Positions 8,309-16,369 are shown, counted from the stretch's first letter. The stretch is DNA of 64,000 bases from Ectothiorhodospira marina (GCF_900109495.1 NZ_FOAA01000009.1:1-64000); one strand, 5' to 3'. Program-made: numbers and translations. The notes: a model not told the origin generated them from the sequence alone.

Positions 8309-9276
8309 CGGTTGAACAATGCCTCTGGCGCCCGGATCCCGAAGACTGAATCCAGATAGCCTTCCATGGACTCGCGTTGCTCAAGGGGAGACCGGAGGTC
8401 CCACCGCACTCGCTTCCCGGCCAGCATGTCCTGCAGGGCCACCGCTTCCACGGGCATATTGAAAAACTCCCTGAACCCCCGGGCAGCAATGCGGGCCGCC
8501 TCGGCGTGATGCGCCGGATCTTCCAGCCACTGCGTGACCTGCTCCAGGGCTTGCACCAGGGCCTGCCGATCCTCGGGGGGCACATCGTCATGGACCTGCC
8601 ACAAGGCCCCCAGGGGGATCTCCCCTCCCAGGGCCTTGGCCGGGTCCAGCCCCACACGCCAGCGCTGCTCCCAGTCTTGTTCCTCCTGCAGATGCAGCAT
8701 CAGGCTTACCAGCGGCTCCGGAGCGGCCACCGCCGCCGGGGCTCGGTCGTGGGTGCGCATCTGCGCCATCAGGGCCATGCCGCCGCCACTGCTGCCGAAA
8801 CGGGCCTCGACCCCCTGCCGCACCAGTGCCTGTTCAGTGACGATATGCGGTGGTGTGGACAGCCCCGGGGCCACCAGCACACGCTGCCCATCCAGCCCCG
8901 CCAGGTCATCCGTTTGCTCAGGCACCAGCAGATAAATGCCCTGCCATACCCAGGGACCCACCAGTTGCAGATCCTGCAGTCCGCCCTGCAGGAAGCGCAC
9001 GCCCCCCACGAGATTGAAGAAGGCGAAATCCATGCGACGCCCCACCATCATGGCGCGCATGGCCGAAGGGTCTCCCGCCGGGTTGGCCACCAGTTCCAGT
9101 GTGTGCTCCGGCAGGAAGCGCTCCCTGTACTCGGCCAGGACAAAGACCGGCAAGGCGTTGGGATCGGGTGGCATGGCCAACCGGATGGGATCCTTCGCCA
9201 GGGCCGGCGTGAATCCACCCAACAGCAACAGCAACAGCGCCATTCCCATCCATCGTAGGGCACGCATGATCAGCAC
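8305..9276 (-). CDS. Periplasmic substrate-binding protein of ABC importer
   Basis: This 323-residue protein has a signal peptide (hydrophobic MALLLLLLGGFTPALA, cleavage expected after ALA). Its mature fold is of the NMT1/SsuA class: IRLAMPPDPNALPVFVL, then DPSAMRAMMVGRRMDFAFFN, the usual search-and-switch region. It captures the substrate for the permease and ATPase that follow in the same overlapping operon. This class binds nitrate, sulfonates, thiamine precursors and related ligands. A Fur-like site upstream hints at metal- or haem-related transport, but that is inference. The start ATG at 9276 is kept; an internal ATG three codons later (MRALRWMG) is also possible. Confidence 0.87.
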   Translation of the reverse strand: MLIMRALRWMGMALLLLLLGGFTPALAKDPIRLAMPPDPNALPVFVLAEYRERFLPEHTLELVANPAGDPSAMRAMMVGRRMDFAFFNLVGGVRFLQGGLQDLQLVGPWVWQGIYLLVPEQTDDLAGLDGQRVLVAPGLSTPPHIVTEQALVRQGVEARFGSSGGGMALMAQMRTHDRAPAAVAAPEPLVSLMLHLQEEQDWEQRWRVGLDPAKALGGEIPLGALWQVHDDVPPEDRQALVQALEQVTQWLEDPAHHAEAARIAARGFREFFNMPVEAVALQDMLAGKRVRWDLRSPLEQRESMEGYLDSVFGIRAPEALFNR

Positions 9277-9296
9277 TCCATCATTTGCTTATATTC

Positions 9297-9315
9297 GGAT
9301 GAGAATGATAACGCT
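9297..9315 (-). promoter_or_regulatory. Possible Fur-binding site upstream of ABC importer operon
   Basis: The plus-strand sequence TGAGAATGATAACG lies about 20-40 bp before the importer start. It matches roughly ten of the fifteen positions of the TGATAATNATTATCA core used by Fur. It sits where a promoter for the minus-strand operon is expected. If bound, the importer would be iron-repressed. Confidence 0.35.
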
Positions 9316-9428
9316 TTTCAAAGCAACGTCAAACCGTGTCCGGCAAAAGGCCCCCTTCTGTCCCATGCTGGCAAGCGCTAGGATGGTAGCGACTGACAGC
9401 CATTTTCCCATGACAGGATATAGACCCC

Positions 9429-9791
9429 TTGAACACTTGGATGATCCTCACCGCCGGTGCTGCATCCCTTCTCTGTATCGGGATCGGCCTGATCGGTGCC
9501 AAGCTGCGCTCAGACTTTGAACAGCACACACGCGGCGACACGCCCCTGAGCGACGAGGAACGCCACCAGTCTCCCCTGTGGAGCCTGCGGCGATTTCGCG
9601 AAGGCCGACTGGAGCGCCTGGTGCATCGCATGCCAAAGGTGGAGGTCGCATTGCTGGCGCTGACCTTCATCCTCTGGTGGGCCGCCTCTGGCCCCATTAT
9701 CGCGTTCGTTGTGACCTTTCTGGTCATCATCGTCCGTCCCACACTGGCCAACTGGCTGGGCCTGCATCATTCAGGTCAGGGAGAGCTCTAG
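9429..9791 (+). CDS. Small inner-membrane protein of unknown function
   Basis: This 120-residue protein has a hydrophobic N-terminus (WMILTAGAASLLCIGIGLIGA), a charged middle (DEERHQSPLWSLRRFREGR) and a second membrane region (VEVALLALTFILWWAASG and IIAFVVTFLVIIVRP). I recognise no family. The likely start is TTG at 9429, about 10 nt after AGGA; the first ATG at 9441 would leave the ribosome-binding site too distant. It is followed at short distance by the Hen1-like methyltransferase, so the two may be co-transcribed. Confidence 0.6.
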   Translation: MNTWMILTAGAASLLCIGIGLIGAKLRSDFEQHTRGDTPLSDEERHQSPLWSLRRFREGRLERLVHRMPKVEVALLALTFILWWAASGPIIAFVVTFLVIIVRPTLANWLGLHHSGQGEL

Positions 9792-9804
9792 AGGAGACAG
9801 CCCC

Positions 9805-10443
9805 ATCTATCGTGAACCCGAAGAGGCCTGCACCAGCGGATTGATGCAGGATGAACGCATGGAGACCATTGTCCGGCACATCCTGAGCAGTGGCGCCCGT
9901 CGGGTGCTGGACCTGGGGTGTGGCGAGGGCGAACTGCTGCTGAGACTGGCTGGACAGGATCCGCTTGAGTTGCTCATGGGCCTGGACATCGATGCGGCAT
10001 GCGTGGACACGGCCCGCCAGGCCCTGGAGGGCCGTACCGCCCAGATCGGGCCTCACGTGGAGGTGCGTCAGGGCTCCTTTACCGAACCGGATACCTCATT
10101 GCAGGGCTTTGACATTGCCACCCTCATTGAGACCATCGAGCATATCGCCCCCCGCCACTTGTCCCGACTGGAAGACGCGGTGTTTCGATCCATGCGACCA
10201 GGCAAGGTGCTGGTGACCACGCCCAATCAGGAGTACAACGCGCTCTACGGGCTCGCTCCCGGCGAGATGCGTCATCCTGGACATTTTTTTGAATGGACAC
10301 GGGCGCGCTTTCGCAAATGGGGCTGGGGCGTGGCCTCTCGGCATGGGTATCGGGTGCGTTTTTTGGATCTGGGGCCCCTGGATCCGGCCCGTGGGGGATC
10401 CACTCAGATGGCACGGTTCACCCTGGAAAGGGGGCGTATTTGA
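9805..10443 (+). CDS. Hen1-type 3'-terminal RNA 2'-O-methyltransferase domain protein, probable ATC start
   Basis: This class I SAM methyltransferase has motif I in RVLDLGCGEGELL. Its metal-site motif IETIEH and the run VLVTTPNQEYN, followed by HFFEWTRARFRKW, are characteristic of bacterial and eukaryotic Hen1. Hen1 methylates the 2'-OH of RNA 3' ends, and in bacteria it usually partners the repair ligase Pnkp. Here the methyltransferase domain stands alone and no Pnkp is visible. The first TTG/ATG (9841/9844) leaves 44 nt to the nearest ribosome-binding site. However, the upstream in-frame codons read IYREPEEACTSGLM, which looks coding. GAGGAG lies 8 nt before an ATC at 9805, so a non-canonical ATC start giving 212 residues is proposed. 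If that is wrong, the protein is 200 residues from 9841. Confidence 0.75.
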   Translation: MYREPEEACTSGLMQDERMETIVRHILSSGARRVLDLGCGEGELLLRLAGQDPLELLMGLDIDAACVDTARQALEGRTAQIGPHVEVRQGSFTEPDTSLQGFDIATLIETIEHIAPRHLSRLEDAVFRSMRPGKVLVTTPNQEYNALYGLAPGEMRHPGHFFEWTRARFRKWGWGVASRHGYRVRFLDLGPLDPARGGSTQMARFTLERGRI

Positions 10444-10477
10444 ATCCACCCCCACTGGCCATTTTGCGGGGCATCAT

Positions 10478-10506
10478 TTGTCTATCAGCATTTTCTTATT
10501 TATAGT
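10478..10506 (+). promoter_or_regulatory. Sigma-70-like promoter for tehA-like gene
   Basis: TTGTCT at 10478-10483 and TATAGT at 10501-10506 are separated by exactly 17 nt, in an AT-rich stretch 66 bp upstream of the start codon. Both hexamers match the consensus well. Confidence 0.6.
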
Positions 10507-10571
10507 GCGGGGCCAGAACCGGGCCCGGGATCATTGCGACAGGGCCCTCATCCCAATAGGAGTCCCGCACC

Positions 10572-11561
10572 ATGGAATCCAGTTCGAGCCAAACCCCTAA
10601 AACCCCCGGCCCCAGCCACTGGCTGATGCACGTGCCCATCCCCCTGTTCGCCATGGTCATGGGTATCACGGGCCTGGGGCTGGCCTGGCGCAAGGCTCAT
10701 CATGTCCTCGGGCTGCCGGCGGTGATTGGTGAGACGCTGCTGGTCCTCGGCGCAACCCTCTTCGTCGGTATCACCCTGCTCTACATCACCAAAGCCATGC
10801 GACACTTTGATGAAGTACAGGCGGAGTTCAGGCACCCCATCCGCGTGAACTTCTTCCCCACCTTCAGCATCTCTTTGCTGCTGCTGGGCATCGCGGCGCT
10901 GGAGCACTGGCCAGCGTTGTCGTTGGTGCTCTGGGCGGTGGGCACCACGCTGCATTTCATAGGGACGGTCTACGTGATGGGCCGCTGGATCCATCACTCC
11001 CATGAGATCAACATGATCAACCCGGCTTGGTTCATCCCCGTGGTGGGCAACCTGCTGGTACCGGTGGGCGGCGTACCCCTGGGGTTCGTGGAGACCTCCT
11101 GGTTCTTCTTCTCCATCGGCATGATCTTTTGGGTGATCCTGTTCACGATCGTTTTCTATCGCATCGTCTTCCACAATCCGCTGCCCGCCAAATTCCTGCC
11201 CACCCTGTTCATCCTCATCGCCCCACCCGCTGTGGGCATGATCGGTTATATGGGTCTGATGGGGCATGAGGTGGACATGCTGGCAAGAATGCTGGTCTAT
11301 GTGGGGCTGTTCATCACGGTGCTCAACGTCAGCCTGGCGTCGCAGTTCCTGAAAGTGCCCTTCTTCGTTTCCTGGTGGGCCTATACCTTCCCCCTGGCAG
11401 CCATGTCCATTGCCACCCTCGAATATCTGGATGTGATGAAGGGCATTGGCCTCACCCTGGTCGCCGGGGCGGTCCTCACCCTCACCACCTTTGTGATCCT
11501 GGCGGTGCTGGTACGCACCACAGCGGCGCTGCTGACCGGGAAACTCTTTGTGCCTGATTAA
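10572..11561 (+). CDS. TehA/SLAC1-family membrane channel or transporter
   Basis: This 329-residue integral membrane protein has about ten hydrophobic segments and the family-typical IPLFAMVMGITGLGLAWR near the N-terminus. GTTLHFIGTVYVMGRW and INPAWFIPVVGNLLVPVGG follow. TehA/SLAC1 proteins are trimeric anion channels; bacterial members were named for tellurite resistance and relatives move dicarboxylates or sulfite. In a sulfur oxidiser sulfite export is a plausible role, but this is inference. An AGGAG site precedes the ATG, and a clear promoter lies upstream. Confidence 0.88.
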   Translation: MESSSSQTPKTPGPSHWLMHVPIPLFAMVMGITGLGLAWRKAHHVLGLPAVIGETLLVLGATLFVGITLLYITKAMRHFDEVQAEFRHPIRVNFFPTFSISLLLLGIAALEHWPALSLVLWAVGTTLHFIGTVYVMGRWIHHSHEINMINPAWFIPVVGNLLVPVGGVPLGFVETSWFFFSIGMIFWVILFTIVFYRIVFHNPLPAKFLPTLFILIAPPAVGMIGYMGLMGHEVDMLARMLVYVGLFITVLNVSLASQFLKVPFFVSWWAYTFPLAAMSIATLEYLDVMKGIGLTLVAGAVLTLTTFVILAVLVRTTAALLTGKLFVPD

Positions 11562-11583
11562 CCCCGAGTCGTGTTGAAAGACA

Positions 11584-11644
11584 TAGCCCCTCTCCCCCTT
11601 GGGGAGAGGGGTTGGGGTGAGGGGAGAGGCCTCTCCCCTCCTTC
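11584..11644. repeat. CCCTCTCCC-family intergenic hairpin repeat, copy 1
   Basis: CCCCTCTCCCCCTTGGGGAGAGGGG forms a strong hairpin. It is followed by the conserved GTTGGGGTGAGGGG and a second short hairpin. It lies between the convergent tehA-like and ahpF genes and may act as a bidirectional terminator. Confidence 0.8.
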
Positions 11645-11647
11645 ACA

Positions 11648-13204
11648 TCAGTGTCGAATCAGATAATCAAACGCCCCCAGTGCCGCCCGGGCGCCCTCGC
11701 CCACCGCGATCACGATCTGCTTGTAGGGCACCGTGGTCACGTCACCCGCCGCAAACACCCCCGGGATCGATGTCATACCGTGGGCGTCGGTGACAATCTC
11801 TCCCCGACCGCTGAGTTCCAGGCCGGACTCACGCAGCCACTCGGTGTTCGGCACCAGGCCGATCTGCACGAAGATGCCTTCCAGATCGAGGCGCTTGATC
11901 TCATCGGTATCCCGGTCTTTGTAGGTCAGGCCATTCACCTTGTTGCCATCCCCGTTCACCTCGGTGCTCTGGGCGTGGGTGATGATGTCCACATTGGGCA
12001 GACTGCGCAGCTTCTTTTGCAGCACTGCATCGGCCCGCAGTTCTGTCATGAACTCCACCAGGGTCACATGGGCCACCACGCCGGCCAGGTCGATGGCCGC
12101 CTCCACACCGGAGTTGCCGCCGCCGATCACGGCCACGCGCTTACCCTTGTACAGTGGGCCATCACAGTGGGGGCAGTAGGCCACACCCTTGTTGCGATAT
12201 TCCTGCTCGCCGGGCACGTTCATCTCACGCCAGCGGGCACCGGTGGCCAGTACCACGGTCTTGCTCTTCAGGCGGGCACCGGACTCGAACTCCACCTCGT
12301 GCAGGCCATTCTCGCCCTTGGCAGGCACCAGCTTCACCGCCCGCTGCAGGTTCATGATGTCCACATCGTATTCCTTCACATGCTCTTCCAGGGCCGCGGC
12401 CAGCTTGGGACCCTCGGTGTGCGGCACGGAGATGAAGTTCTCGATGGACATCGTATCCAGCACCTGCCCCCCGAAACGCTCCGCCACCACACCGGTGCGG
12501 ATGCCCTTGCGTGCCGCATAGATGGCCGATGAGGCCCCGGCGGGGCCACCGCCCACCACCAGCACGTCGAAGGCGGACATGGCATTGAGCTTCTCGGCAT
12601 CGCGGGCGGATGCGTTGGTATCCACCTTGGCCAGGATCTGCTCCAGGGTCATGCGGCCCTGGTCAAAGGGCTGGCCATTGAGGTAGACGCTGGGCACGGA
12701 CATGATCTCGCGCGCCTCCACTTCCTCCTGGAACAGGGCACCGTCGATGGCCACGTGATGAATGTTCGGGTTGAGCAGGGCCATCACGTTCAGGGACTGC
12801 ACCACGTCCGGGCAGTTCTGGCAGGACAGGGAGTAATAGGTCTCAAAGCGCAGTTCACCTTCCAATGCGCGGATCTGCCCCACCACCTCTTCGCTGGCCT
12901 TGGGTGGGTGACCACCCACCTGCAGCAGGGCCAGCACCAGGGAGGTGAACTCATGGCCCATGGGGATGCCGGCGAAGACGATGCCGGTGTCTTCACCCGG
13001 TCGATTGATGGCAAAGGAGGGCGCGCGGCCATCCTGGCCATCGGTGCGCAGGGTGATCTTGTCGGTGAGACTGGTAACGTCCTCCAGCAACCCCTTCAGT
13101 TCCCGTGATTTGTCGCCATCATTCAGGGTGGCAACAATCTCCAGGGGCTGGCTCACCTTTTCCAGGTAGGCTTTCAGTTGTGTCTTGAGATTTGCGTCCA
13201 GCAT
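11648..13204 (-). CDS. ahpF: Alkyl hydroperoxide reductase subunit F
   Basis: This 518-residue flavoprotein is full length for AhpF. The N-terminal domain holds the disulfide centre at Cys128/Cys131 ([10 protein letters not shown]). A thioredoxin-reductase-like body follows, with an FAD motif [12 protein letters not shown], the second redox motif YCPHCDGP, the NAD motif [12 protein letters not shown] and the C-terminal FAD motif [10 protein letters not shown]. It passes electrons from NADH to AhpC for reduction of peroxides in the cytoplasm. It lies downstream of ahpC in the same direction, with a hairpin terminator between them, so it may be expressed by read-through. Confidence 0.97.
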   Translation of the reverse strand: MLDANLKTQLKAYLEKVSQPLEIVATLNDGDKSRELKGLLEDVTSLTDKITLRTDGQDGRAPSFAINRPGEDTGIVFAGIPMGHEFTSLVLALLQVGGHPPKASEEVVGQIRALEGELRFETYYSLSCQNCPDVVQSLNVMALLNPNIHHVAIDGALFQEEVEAREIMSVPSVYLNGQPFDQGRMTLEQILAKVDTNASARDAEKLNAMSAFDVLVVGGGPAGASSAIYAARKGIRTGVVAERFGGQVLDTMSIENFISVPHTEGPKLAAALEEHVKEYDVDIMNLQRAVKLVPAKGENGLHEVEFESGARLKSKTVVLATGARWREMNVPGEQEYRNKGVAYCPHCDGPLYKGKRVAVIGGGNSGVEAAIDLAGVVAHVTLVEFMTELRADAVLQKKLRSLPNVDIITHAQSTEVNGDGNKVNGLTYKDRDTDEIKRLDLEGIFVQIGLVPNTEWLRESGLELSGRGEIVTDAHGMTSIPGVFAAGDVTTVPYKQIVIAVGEGARAALGAFDYLIRH

Positions 13205-13239
13205 GCCGGTGATACCTCAGTAATGGTGTCCAAACAAAA

Positions 13240-13267
13240 GCGCCCGGGCGAGTGATCACCCGGGCGC
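13240..13267 (-). terminator. Hairpin terminator after ahpC
   Basis: On the minus strand, GGCGCCCGGGTGATCAC pairs with the following CGCCCGGGCGC, and CTTTTG follows. It lies 32 bp after the ahpC stop and 36 bp before ahpF, so it probably lowers ahpF expression relative to ahpC. Confidence 0.7.
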
Positions 13268-13298
13268 CGGATCCTGCAATCTGCAGTGGGGGCGTTAT

Positions 13299-13862
13299 TT
13301 AGATCTTGCCCACCAGATCCAGGGACGGGGCCAGGGTCTGCTCACCTTCCTTCCACTTGGCCGGGCACACTTCGTTGGGGTGCGCAGCCACGTACTGGGC
13401 GGCCTTGATCTTGCGCAGCAGTTCTTCGGCATTGCGGCCGATGTTGCCGGCATTGATCTCCATGATCTGGATGCGACCTTCAGGATCGATCACGAAGGTG
13501 CCACGCTCGGCCAGACCGGCGTCTTCGATCAGCACCTCAAAATTGCGGGAGATCGCCAGGGTGGGATCAGCCAGCATGGGGAACTGCAGCTTGTTGATGG
13601 TCTCGGAGCTGTCATGCCAGGCCTTGTGGGTGAAGTGTGTGTCGGTGGACACACCGTAGATCTCGACGCCCATCTTCTTGAATTCTTCATAGTTGTCGGC
13701 CAGGTCACCCAGCTCGGTGGGGCACACGAAGGTGAAGTCGGCGGGGTAGAAGAAGAAGACCGACCACTGACCCTTGAGACTTTCCTCGTTCACCTGAACG
13801 AACTCGCCATTGTGGTAGGCGGTGGCGTTGAACGGCTTGACTTCGGTGTTGATCAGGGACAT
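13299..13862 (-). CDS. ahpC: Alkyl hydroperoxide reductase subunit C (peroxiredoxin)
   Basis: This 187-residue typical 2-Cys peroxiredoxin has the peroxidatic Cys47 in DFTFVCPTE and the resolving cysteine in PNEVCPAKW. Length and sequence match enterobacterial AhpC closely. It reduces hydrogen peroxide and organic hydroperoxides and is re-reduced by AhpF. The start at 13862 follows an AGGAG site; a longer frame to 13895 is not needed. It is probably activated by OxyR through a site upstream. Its importance may be raised here because the catalase gene in the window is broken. Confidence 0.97.
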   Translation of the reverse strand: MSLINTEVKPFNATAYHNGEFVQVNEESLKGQWSVFFFYPADFTFVCPTELGDLADNYEEFKKMGVEIYGVSTDTHFTHKAWHDSSETINKLQFPMLADPTLAISRNFEVLIEDAGLAERGTFVIDPEGRIQIMEINAGNIGRNAEELLRKIKAAQYVAAHPNEVCPAKWKEGEQTLAPSLDLVGKI

Positions 13863-13915
13863 GGATTGACACTCCTGGGTTGGTAGGGGTTGCACTGCGA
13901 TCTCGATTTAGACGC

Positions 13916-13945
13916 ATTCTAATACTGCAGTGCAGCGGGGTGCAA
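13916..13945 (-). promoter_or_regulatory. Probable ahpC promoter
   Basis: On the minus strand TTGCAC (13940-13945) and TAGAAT (13916-13921) are 18 nt apart. The -35 element touches the end of the OxyR-like site, as is usual for OxyR-activated promoters. The -10 matches five of six consensus bases. Confidence 0.55.
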
Positions 13946-13981
13946 TCGGATGTTTTGATCTTTTTGATAGCTTTTTACTAT
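13945..13981 (-). promoter_or_regulatory. OxyR-binding site upstream of ahpC
   Basis: Reading the minus strand, ATAG-7 nt-CTAT-7 nt-ATCA-7 nt-CGAT fits the four-part OxyR pattern ATAG-N7-CTAT-N7-ATAG-N7-CTAT. The first two parts are perfect and the last two match 2/4 and 3/4. It lies directly before the predicted ahpC -35 element. Confidence 0.6.
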
Positions 13982-14009
13982 TGGGGTGAGAGGAACAAGC
14001 CCCCAATCC

Positions 14010-15404
14010 TCACTTTAGCTGGTTTTGAACCCCCTTCGGCCAGGAGAACGAGCGATTCCCACCCTTGCCCTTGGCCTGCCCCCCCAGTTCCCGGCCCTTG
14101 TCGGTGAGCTCCAGCCCCCCTTCGGCGGATCGGGCCAGATAACCCTGCTCTTCCATCATCTCCAGAAACTGCGGCGTCTTCATCTTCAAGGACGCTGCAA
14201 TACGGGAAGATGGCAGATACTCATCAGCAGCAGGGGCCTTGGCAGCAGGGGCCCCCTCGTCGACCTTGGCATCAGGAGCCTTTTCAGCAGGAGCCTTCCT
14301 GGATTCCTCAGGCGACGCCTTCGTCACGGGGCTGGCAGCCTTTGTCTTGGCAGGCTTTTTCCTGGGCTTGGCGACCTGGGTGCTTTTGGCTTCGGTCGCC
14401 TTGGCGCCTTTTGCCTCGGCGGCCTTTCCTGCCCCGGACCGGCTGCCGCGTCGCTTGGTCTTCTTCGGGGGTGTTGGCGCCTCCTCGGCCGGTGGCATGT
14501 CCTGCCCGGGCAGCGGCTCGGGGGCAGGCTCGGGCTCATCCCCTGCGGCCATCTCATCCAGGCTGCGCGGCAAATCATCCAGCGGCATGAACTCATCCAG
14601 GGCATCGGGCAGGCCGTGGCGCTTGAGGATGCGACTTTGCTCCATCCCGGATTCCGACAGGTCCAGCTCCAGCCCCAGGCGTTCGGAGTAGTTGGCCGGC
14701 TCGAACTCATGCAGATCCGCAATCAGTTTGGCCGCCTTTTCCATGGTGGCCTTGTTCACCCGGTTCAGCCCCGTCTGGATCACATTGAGAGGGCCATACG
14801 TCAGGGTGAACTTCAGCTTCGTCTTCTCATAGTGACGGATGAAGTCGGTGATCTTCATCACCCGGTCTTCCCAGCGGGTGGGGTCCTCGATGATCACCTC
14901 GTCCTCGTCGGCCAGCACCACGCACACCTCCACCGGGTGCGCCAGGCGCATGCCCAGGCGCTTGGGCCAACGCTCACGGTCCAGGATCCGCTCCAACTGG
15001 GTGGCCTTGTGGAAGAGCTCCTGAAAGGCGGCGCGCACCCCCACCCACTCATGACTTTCCGGGGACCGAATGAACACCTCGCCCAGTCGGTTCACCCGCA
15101 CCGACTCGGCCCCCATGAATCCCGAGTCCACCAGGGTGATCTGCAGGCTGCGGTTGATGAGCAGATGATCGATCTCCACGACCTCGTCCCCCAGCGGCAG
15201 ACGCAGGTCGTGCAGGACCACCACATCCTCCAGGGGCTCCGCCAGGTGCAGGTTCACCGTTTCGGCAAACATGCGCTGGGAGTCCATCAGACAGAGTCGC
15301 AGGATCAGCGGGTCGATCTCCCCCGCATGTTCCGGGTAGGCCTCCTTCAACTGCTCCAGTTCGAACAGATGAGGGGATCGATCATCCGGTTGCTTCATCA
15401 ACAT
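14010..15404 (-). CDS. NERD-like domain protein with Ala/Lys/Pro-rich linker
   Basis: This protein is about 464 residues long. Residues 50-150 resemble the nuclease-related (NERD) fold, with VVEIDHLLINRSLQITLVDS matching its EIDHL-type core strand. A long Ala/Lys/Pro/Glu-rich linker follows (about residues 285-405). The C-terminal part (SSRIAASLKMKTPQFLEMMEE, then GYLARS...LELTDKGREL) looks like a small winged-helix domain. The start at 15404 follows TAAGGAG; the GTG at 15464 is less likely. NERD proteins are thought to act on DNA or RNA, but this one has no defined role. It stands alone between ahpC and the divergent ferredoxin genes. Confidence 0.6.
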   Translation of the reverse strand: MLMKQPDDRSPHLFELEQLKEAYPEHAGEIDPLILRLCLMDSQRMFAETVNLHLAEPLEDVVVLHDLRLPLGDEVVEIDHLLINRSLQITLVDSGFMGAESVRVNRLGEVFIRSPESHEWVGVRAAFQELFHKATQLERILDRERWPKRLGMRLAHPVEVCVVLADEDEVIIEDPTRWEDRVMKITDFIRHYEKTKLKFTLTYGPLNVIQTGLNRVNKATMEKAAKLIADLHEFEPANYSERLGLELDLSESGMEQSRILKRHGLPDALDEFMPLDDLPRSLDEMAAGDEPEPAPEPLPGQDMPPAEEAPTPPKKTKRRGSRSGAGKAAEAKGAKATEAKSTQVAKPRKKPAKTKAASPVTKASPEESRKAPAEKAPDAKVDEGAPAAKAPAADEYLPSSRIAASLKMKTPQFLEMMEEQGYLARSAEGGLELTDKGRELGGQAKGKGGNRSFSWPKGVQNQLK

Positions 15405-15583
15405 GCAAGACTCCTTAACCCACGTCGCAGTGTCCGAAACCCCACAAAGGGTCGGATTTAACACAGGACATTAAAATATTTCCCAAACCCAATCAATCAC
15501 TTATCCATAACATTTTCGGCACGCCTCTTGCAGCAAGGGCCCGCACGACACATAAACCAACCAAGACTCGAGGAGAGCAAGCC

Positions 15584-15868
15584 GTGGCAAGAGCCAAACT
15601 GACCTTCAAAGACATCAATCTCACCGTGAACGCCCCGGTGGGCGCCCGCGTGATCGACATCTCCGAAAAGGTGGGCACGGGCATCATCTATGGTTGCCGA
15701 GAGGGCGACTGCGGTACCTGCATGATGCAGGTGGAGGAAGGCTGGAACAATCTGACCGAGCCATCGGTGGTTGAGCATAAGGCCCTCAAGGAGAATAGCG
15801 CGGGCCGCCATCAGCGCCTGGCCTGCCAGGCCCAGATCCTCGGCGACGTCACCGTCCGTCCCGCCTGA
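15584..15868 (+). CDS. [2Fe-2S] ferredoxin (plant-type)
   Basis: This 94-residue ferredoxin has ligands Cys38, Cys43, Cys46 and Cys81 in the C-X4-C-X2-C...C pattern (YGCREGDCGTC and LACQA). The GTG start at 15584 follows GGAGAG. It is a small cytoplasmic electron carrier. It is the first of two adjacent and different [2Fe-2S] ferredoxins placed just upstream of the RuBisCO operon in the same direction, 27 bp before the second. Its redox partner is unknown. Co-location with carbon fixation and with a Shethna-like protein suggests an anabolic or protective role. Confidence 0.9.
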   Translation: MARAKLTFKDINLTVNAPVGARVIDISEKVGTGIIYGCREGDCGTCMMQVEEGWNNLTEPSVVEHKALKENSAGRHQRLACQAQILGDVTVRPA

Positions 15869-15895
15869 TCCTGCCCTATTCCGGAGAGCCCCGTC

Positions 15896-16252
15896 ATGCC
15901 CAACATCACCTTTTCGCATCCTGACTACAAGGATAAGACCGTTTACGCCGTAGCCGGAAGCCACACTGAAACCATTCTCAAGATCGCCCGCGAGAACAGG
16001 CTGCCCATCCAGTTCGACTGCCAGGACGGCGAATGCGGCACCTGCCTGGTGCGCGTCACCCATCTGGGCAAGACCAAGCCCAAGGGCGGCCCCCTCACCG
16101 TGAAGGAGCAAACCGTCCTTCAGGAACTGGGCAAGCTCACCGCCGACGAGATCGAACAGATGTCGGTGGATGATTTCCCCCCCGCCTGGCGCCTGGCCTG
16201 CCAGATGATCGTGCGGGATGAGGATCTGCTGGTGGAGTATGGAGTGAATTAA
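15896..16252 (+). CDS. Shethna protein II-like [2Fe-2S] ferredoxin (FeSII type)
   Basis: This 118-residue protein has ligands Cys42, Cys47, Cys50 and Cys102 (FDCQDGECGTC and WRLACQ). Unlike ordinary ferredoxins it carries a roughly 50-residue insert between the third and fourth ligand (THLG...GGPLTVKEQTVLQELGKL...VDDFPP) and ends in IVRDEDLLVEY. These features closely follow the Azotobacter Shethna protein II. In diazotrophs that protein binds nitrogenase when oxidised and protects it from oxygen. Nitrogenase genes are not in the window. The gene is co-directional with the first ferredoxin and closed off by a strong hairpin. Whether it protects nitrogenase or another oxygen-sensitive enzyme here is open. 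Confidence 0.85.
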   Translation: MPNITFSHPDYKDKTVYAVAGSHTETILKIARENRLPIQFDCQDGECGTCLVRVTHLGKTKPKGGPLTVKEQTVLQELGKLTADEIEQMSVDDFPPAWRLACQMIVRDEDLLVEYGVN

Positions 16253-16292
16253 TCCCGAAGCCTGGCAACTCAAGCCAGAAGTGCCTGTGCAT

Positions 16293-16325
16293 GCGAAGGG
16301 GCGAGCCATGAGCTCGCCCCTTCGC
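16293..16325. terminator. Strong hairpin after ferredoxin pair
   Basis: GCGAAGGGGCGAGC pairs perfectly over 14 bp with GCTCGCCCCTTCGC across a 5-nt loop. There is no T-run on the plus strand. It probably separates ferredoxin from cbb transcription or protects the ferredoxin mRNA end. Confidence 0.65.
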
Positions 16326-16369
16326 GCTCCCAATACATAAACTAACGCTTATCCAAACAATCACAACAA

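Noticed and set aside
11651-12532. Long open frame opposite ahpF
   Set aside because: It mirrors the conserved ahpF frame and has the His/Gln-rich composition typical of antisense shadows in GC-rich DNA.
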